From the NCBI GenBank assembly GCA_904063045.1, contig CAJFCJ010000023.1, positions 124,001-188,000 of the forward strand: a stretch of 64,000 bases of DNA, read 5' to 3'. Shown here in pieces: positions 60,419 to 64,000 of the stretch. The notes below the pieces were generated by a model. The model saw nothing but the letters and a program-made list of their open reading frames with translations. It had not been told where the DNA came from and made no database searches. A program made the translations under genes and the position numbers. Numbering within the stretch: position 1 is the first letter of the stretch; every line of letters starts with the position of its first letter. Source of the stretch: Dimorphilus gyrociliatus. Taxonomy: Eukaryota > Annelida > Polychaeta > Dinophilidae.

Positions 60419-63400
60419 TCAATGACCGTTTGTGAGGCCGTTAACAACAGCTTGAGCCTGACCTTGATCTTGAGCTACATCATTTTTCTTTCCACCTCGG
60501 GGGCGTTTTGCACTACGCTGAGGAAGAGCTTGTTCAGCATCTTTCGATTCAGAATTGTTATTCTCCCGAGGCTTTCTGGGCGAAGGAGTTCGACGTGGCG
60601 ACTTTTTTTCAGGAGATTTCGACTTTCCAGAATTGGAGCGATGATTGTCCTCCTTACCATTTTCTTTTGGCTGTTTTTTCGGTTGGGGTTTGGTCTGATT
60701 TATTACAAAAGCATTTATAAACAATTGCCTTTATTTATTAACACTTCTTAAAATGATAGCTTACCCCTATATTGAGCGAATTAAGAATTTTGTCAGCAAT
60801 ATTTTCGGCTTCTTTTTTCTTTTCAACCTTTATTAAGAAAATATATAATATTTATATCATCAATGAGAAAAAAGCTTTATAACTACTAACCGAAATTTCG
60901 CCACTCAAGTCAGGTACGTCGATTTTTGTAACATTTATTTTAGCTTGAGGTAGCACAACATCGGCTTTTTTATTGTTAACAGGAACTTTCACTGGTGCTT
61001 CGACTGGCGCTGGAGGAGTAACTTTCTGAGACTTAGCAGCAACGGGAACAGGTGCAGGTGCAGCAGCAGGAATATGAGCAGACTCTGCTTTTCTTATTTC
61101 TAGAATAAACAATCACTGAATAAATTGAAAAACAAAACATTGTAATTATCATTTACCTGCATTTGGACTCACAGGTGTAGCAGGAGTAGAGTAATGACCT
61201 TTGACGCCACTAAGATGACCGAAATTTCTTATTTGTTCAAGGAGTTCTTTAAACTCAGCAGAATATTTTGTAGCTGTTGAAAATTGATCATCCACTCGGC
61301 GATCACTGACGAAGTGCTGTTAAAAGTAACAGTTGTTAACTTACAAGTCTAATTTTTTTACAATAAATCATGTTACATAGATACAATAGTTTGCCATCAA
61401 TAATATATTACTTAAATAGTTTCGCACAATAAATAATCTATTCGTTAACCGACTAGTTCCTAACTTAAAAAACTAAATTCAGGATCTATTTTACAAATAA
61501 AATTAATGACATTTTCCGGATTTCAGTTAAATTAATTGTTAGCCGTTGTAATAAAAATTCTGTTTGATTATTAATAAAAATTTTTACTTTAATATCAGTT
61601 CTCAAGAAAGCCATTTCTTTTTCATTTAGAGTACTGGAACGATCACATCTGGCCTTTAATTCCATGCATTTTTTATGGCGATTCATCAGCATCGTTTCTT
61701 TACGAAAAAATAATAATAAAATAATACATTATACTTCTTTTTAACAATAAATTATAAGTACATACTTGCATCGGATTTTACTCTATCAACTTCAATCATT
61801 AACTGAGCTTCTCGTTCATTTAGCTCATCATGCAATTTTCTGAAACTAGTCTTAATTTCGTTTACGCTCTGATGACTGATATCAGATAGCTGAACTTGAA
61901 CTCTATTTAATGAAGCTGCCATTCTCTGTAGGTCTTTCCACGATTTTTCTAATCCAGAATGAGGTGGTCGGGGATTGAAGTTAATTGGAACCATCTTTTC
62001 GCTATCGGCTCTTTTCCTATGTCCGGCTAAATTAAAATAAATACAATTAAGATTTATCATATACATATATACATATATATATATATATAGTATTTATCAT
62101 GCCTTCCTTTTAGAATATTATAGTATTATAGATGAATCAAACTCATTTGGTTTATATTTTTTAAAGTAGATATCAAATTTAAAAAAAATAAATATTAACA
62201 AAGTTACGGCTCGCATAGCCCTAATTAAATATTTATCAAAATGTTTTTATGCTTAGGTGAGTGAACTTTGACTCGAACAAGTTGACCTTCAAACGTTATT
62301 CTAAATGATTCTTATGATAGAAATATCGATTTCACACTTAACATATCCTAAACTACACCTAAGGGCCTGAATGTACACTTTATTTTTAGAAGGAATCTGC
62401 ACTAACAGATAATCTAAGACAAAATTGCTTTTGCAGAAGCAAACATCCTGAAATTACAGTAAGAAAATGAAGTCATTTCTAGGCGGGAGAGATCTACATT
62501 TAATTTAACCAACATAAAAAGAAATATAATTTGAGCGTATTCGTTCCAAGTTAACATATTAATACAATTAACAACAGTACTAGTTTTAAAATGTTAGCAA
62601 AAGTGGTAAAGTAAATAGTGAATTGAATGACTAATTTTTCCTTTCCAATTCATATCTTAGTAGATATTTCAATATTCAAAATAGATGAAATTGATACATT
62701 TTTATAAAAGTAATACAAGTTTTAGTGACTATAAATTAGAATTAAATTATTTTTTCAAGCCATCAATTCACTTAATTTGGCACTTCTAGAATAGCCTATA
62801 AAATTATGCTAAATATTTTCTACTGAATTTTTAATATACCTTGTTTTGCTTCTTTAGCTTTTTGCCGCAACTCGCTGGCATCCACGCCATGATTATTGTT
62901 AATAGTTTTACTCTCAGCCTGATTGTGAACTTGTATAGAATTAGGACGAGTTGCCTCATTCTTTAAAGCAGTGTGAAGATTTTCAAGTTTCTTGTCTCGA
63001 CCTAAAAATTAGTATATATAAAAAAGTATAAATATTTTTAAAGATAAAACCATTTCTTAATGTAAATTATATACATTTCATAAAATTTGGTAAAAACTGA
63101 CCATTAGCAATAGGTTGGTCGGATTTTTCGTCATCGTGCTGATTTTGAACTTTTTTCTTGTTGTTCTTCTTCTTCTTTTTAGAAGCCGACTGCTTTGTTG
63201 TATTCCATTCACCCAAAGCCTCTTTTGCTCCATCTGTTTTATGATCAATAATCGCATTCAACTAAGAGTATAACTTGAAAACAAAATATTCATATGAATT
63301 GCTATTCGACATGAAAAATATAATGAGTGGGCGAATTTCCATAAAACTAGGAAGAACTTTTCGAGTTCTTTACAAAATTGACGAGAGTATATATAATCGA

Positions 63401-64000
63401 AAACCTCATTCATTATCCTTAAAAAAAGTATACTAAGTTGGATGAATAAGCCTAAATAATATTTGGATAAAAGGCTTTTTTTTCGATCAGATGCTAAAAC
63501 TTTCAACGTAATGATAACTCTTTATTTAACATAATTTTCTTTAAGAATTTCTCTATTTCGATCGCACGTTAATTCTATCTTAAGCCCCATACAATTACTT
63601 ATTAATATTCAAGCGCCTAAATATAAAAATGGTCACGAATTTATTTCTATGTTTCACTTGCTTTAAATACATATAGAAGGCTTACTATTTTAAAATGTAA
63701 ATTGTACATTCAAGAAATTCAATTACTTTATTAGGTCATCTTACATAATATTGTATTATGTTTTTCTTTAAATTAACTTTGGTATAATGTAATTATGATT
63801 TTAATCGTTGATCAGATAATAAATAGATGGCTTAGTTTATAAGATGAATATCGCATTTAAACATATTTAGAAATTAATAGCTAAATATAGATCATGCCTT
63901 CGAAAAAATGTATGCCTAATTACTTACCTGCTCTAACAGCTTTTATTGTTCTCTCCGGATCATTATTATAATATTCCAGGACCAACATAGTATCGTGGTT
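60419..64000 (-). CDS. SPATS2/SPATS2L-like protein (5' end outside window)
   Basis: Nine exons read: 64000-63928 (partial), 63233-63102, 63001-62840, 62026-61766, 61697-61588, 61316-61157, 61099-60891, 60827-60765 and 60694-60419, giving 481 residues here. The first exons complete a UBA-like fold (L-V-L-E-Y-Y-N-N-D, A-V-R-A-D-G-A-K-E-A-L-G-E-W) followed by a Lys-rich run, as in SPATS2. The DUF1387 core follows, with N-P-R-P-P-H-S-G-L-E-K-S and a coiled-coil region ending H-F-V-S-D-R-R. The tail is Ala/Pro-rich, then Lys/Arg/Ser-rich with R-T-P-S-P-R. Vertebrate SPATS2L is linked to nucleoli, stress granules and RNA; the role here is inferred. The acceptor before 63233 was chosen because it restores the family alignment and the phase. 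Confidence 0.85.
62027..62839 (-). other. Intron of the SPATS2-like gene
   Basis: An 813-nt intron, long for this window. It carries a (TA)n tract at about 62058-62090. No coding sequence or nested gene was seen. Confidence 0.6.
63234..63927 (-). other. Intron of the SPATS2-like gene
   Basis: A 694-nt intron interrupting the UBA-like domain. A minus-strand open frame of 82 codons inside it has no domain and no splice context. Nothing else was seen. Confidence 0.6.

Noticed and set aside
60422-60751. Plus-strand open frames over the last SPATS2-like exon
   Set aside because: Shadow of a real minus-strand exon; the minus-strand reading fits the splice phase and the family's basic tail.
63234-63266. 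Upstream acceptor TTAG before 63262 for the SPATS2-like exon
   Set aside because: It is out of phase with the previous exon (phase 1) or meets a stop; the ACAG before 63233 restores A-V-R-A-D-G-A-K-E-A-L and the family alignment.
1-64000. tRNA, rRNA, CRISPR arrays, insertion sequences or transposase genes
   Set aside because: None was recognised on either strand; the repeats present are protein-domain repeats and microsatellites.

Overview
The window is eukaryotic and animal. Genes are cut by short AT-rich GT-AG introns, mostly 50-80 nt. The proteins carry metazoan domains (I-set Ig, fibronectin III, NIDO, AMOP, VWD, EGF, SEA, discoidin), and there are CT and TA microsatellites. The dense layout suggests an invertebrate with a compact genome. 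An annelid of the Dimorphilus type would fit, but that is a guess and the sequence does not decide it.

Layout. (1) 1-6265, plus strand: single-domain Ig exons followed by a 2.75-kb exon with its own stop codon. This is either the 3' end of a gene or an alternative short end of the giant gene downstream. (2) 7144-12755, minus strand: a complete 8-exon gene for a MUC4-like membrane protein (EGF, NIDO, AMOP, VWD, cadherin-like, EGF array, SEA, transmembrane). (3) 15027-56100, plus strand: at least 91 exons and about 11,600 residues of a titin/twitchin-like sarcomeric giant. It has 13 tandem Ig domains, then 19 units of Ig-Ig-Fn-Fn-Fn, then an Fn-rich tail and a stop, with no kinase. (4) 58260-59815, plus strand: a small secreted protein with two discoidin domains. 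(5) 60419-64000, minus strand: the 3' part of a SPATS2/SPATS2L homologue that runs out of the window.

Main observation. The Ig-Ig-Fn-Fn-Fn units alternate strictly between two kinds (a and b, told apart by both Ig domains). The true period is therefore 10 domains, about 963-977 residues, repeated nine times. At roughly 4 nm per domain this is close to the 43-nm myosin repeat that vertebrate titin matches with 11 domains. The two b units of periods 1 and 2 share a 586-nt block with three differences, which points to recent gene conversion. The Ig exons at 1-2783 end in phase 1, the exon at 15027 begins in phase 1, and I see no start exon before 15027. The simplest model is one giant gene whose 12.2-kb intron holds the antisense MUC4-like gene, with 3513-6265 as an alternative terminal exon like titin novex-3. 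The two-gene reading cannot be excluded from sequence alone.

All splice sites were read by eye from GT/AG sites, reading-frame phase and domain continuity. No transcript data were available.
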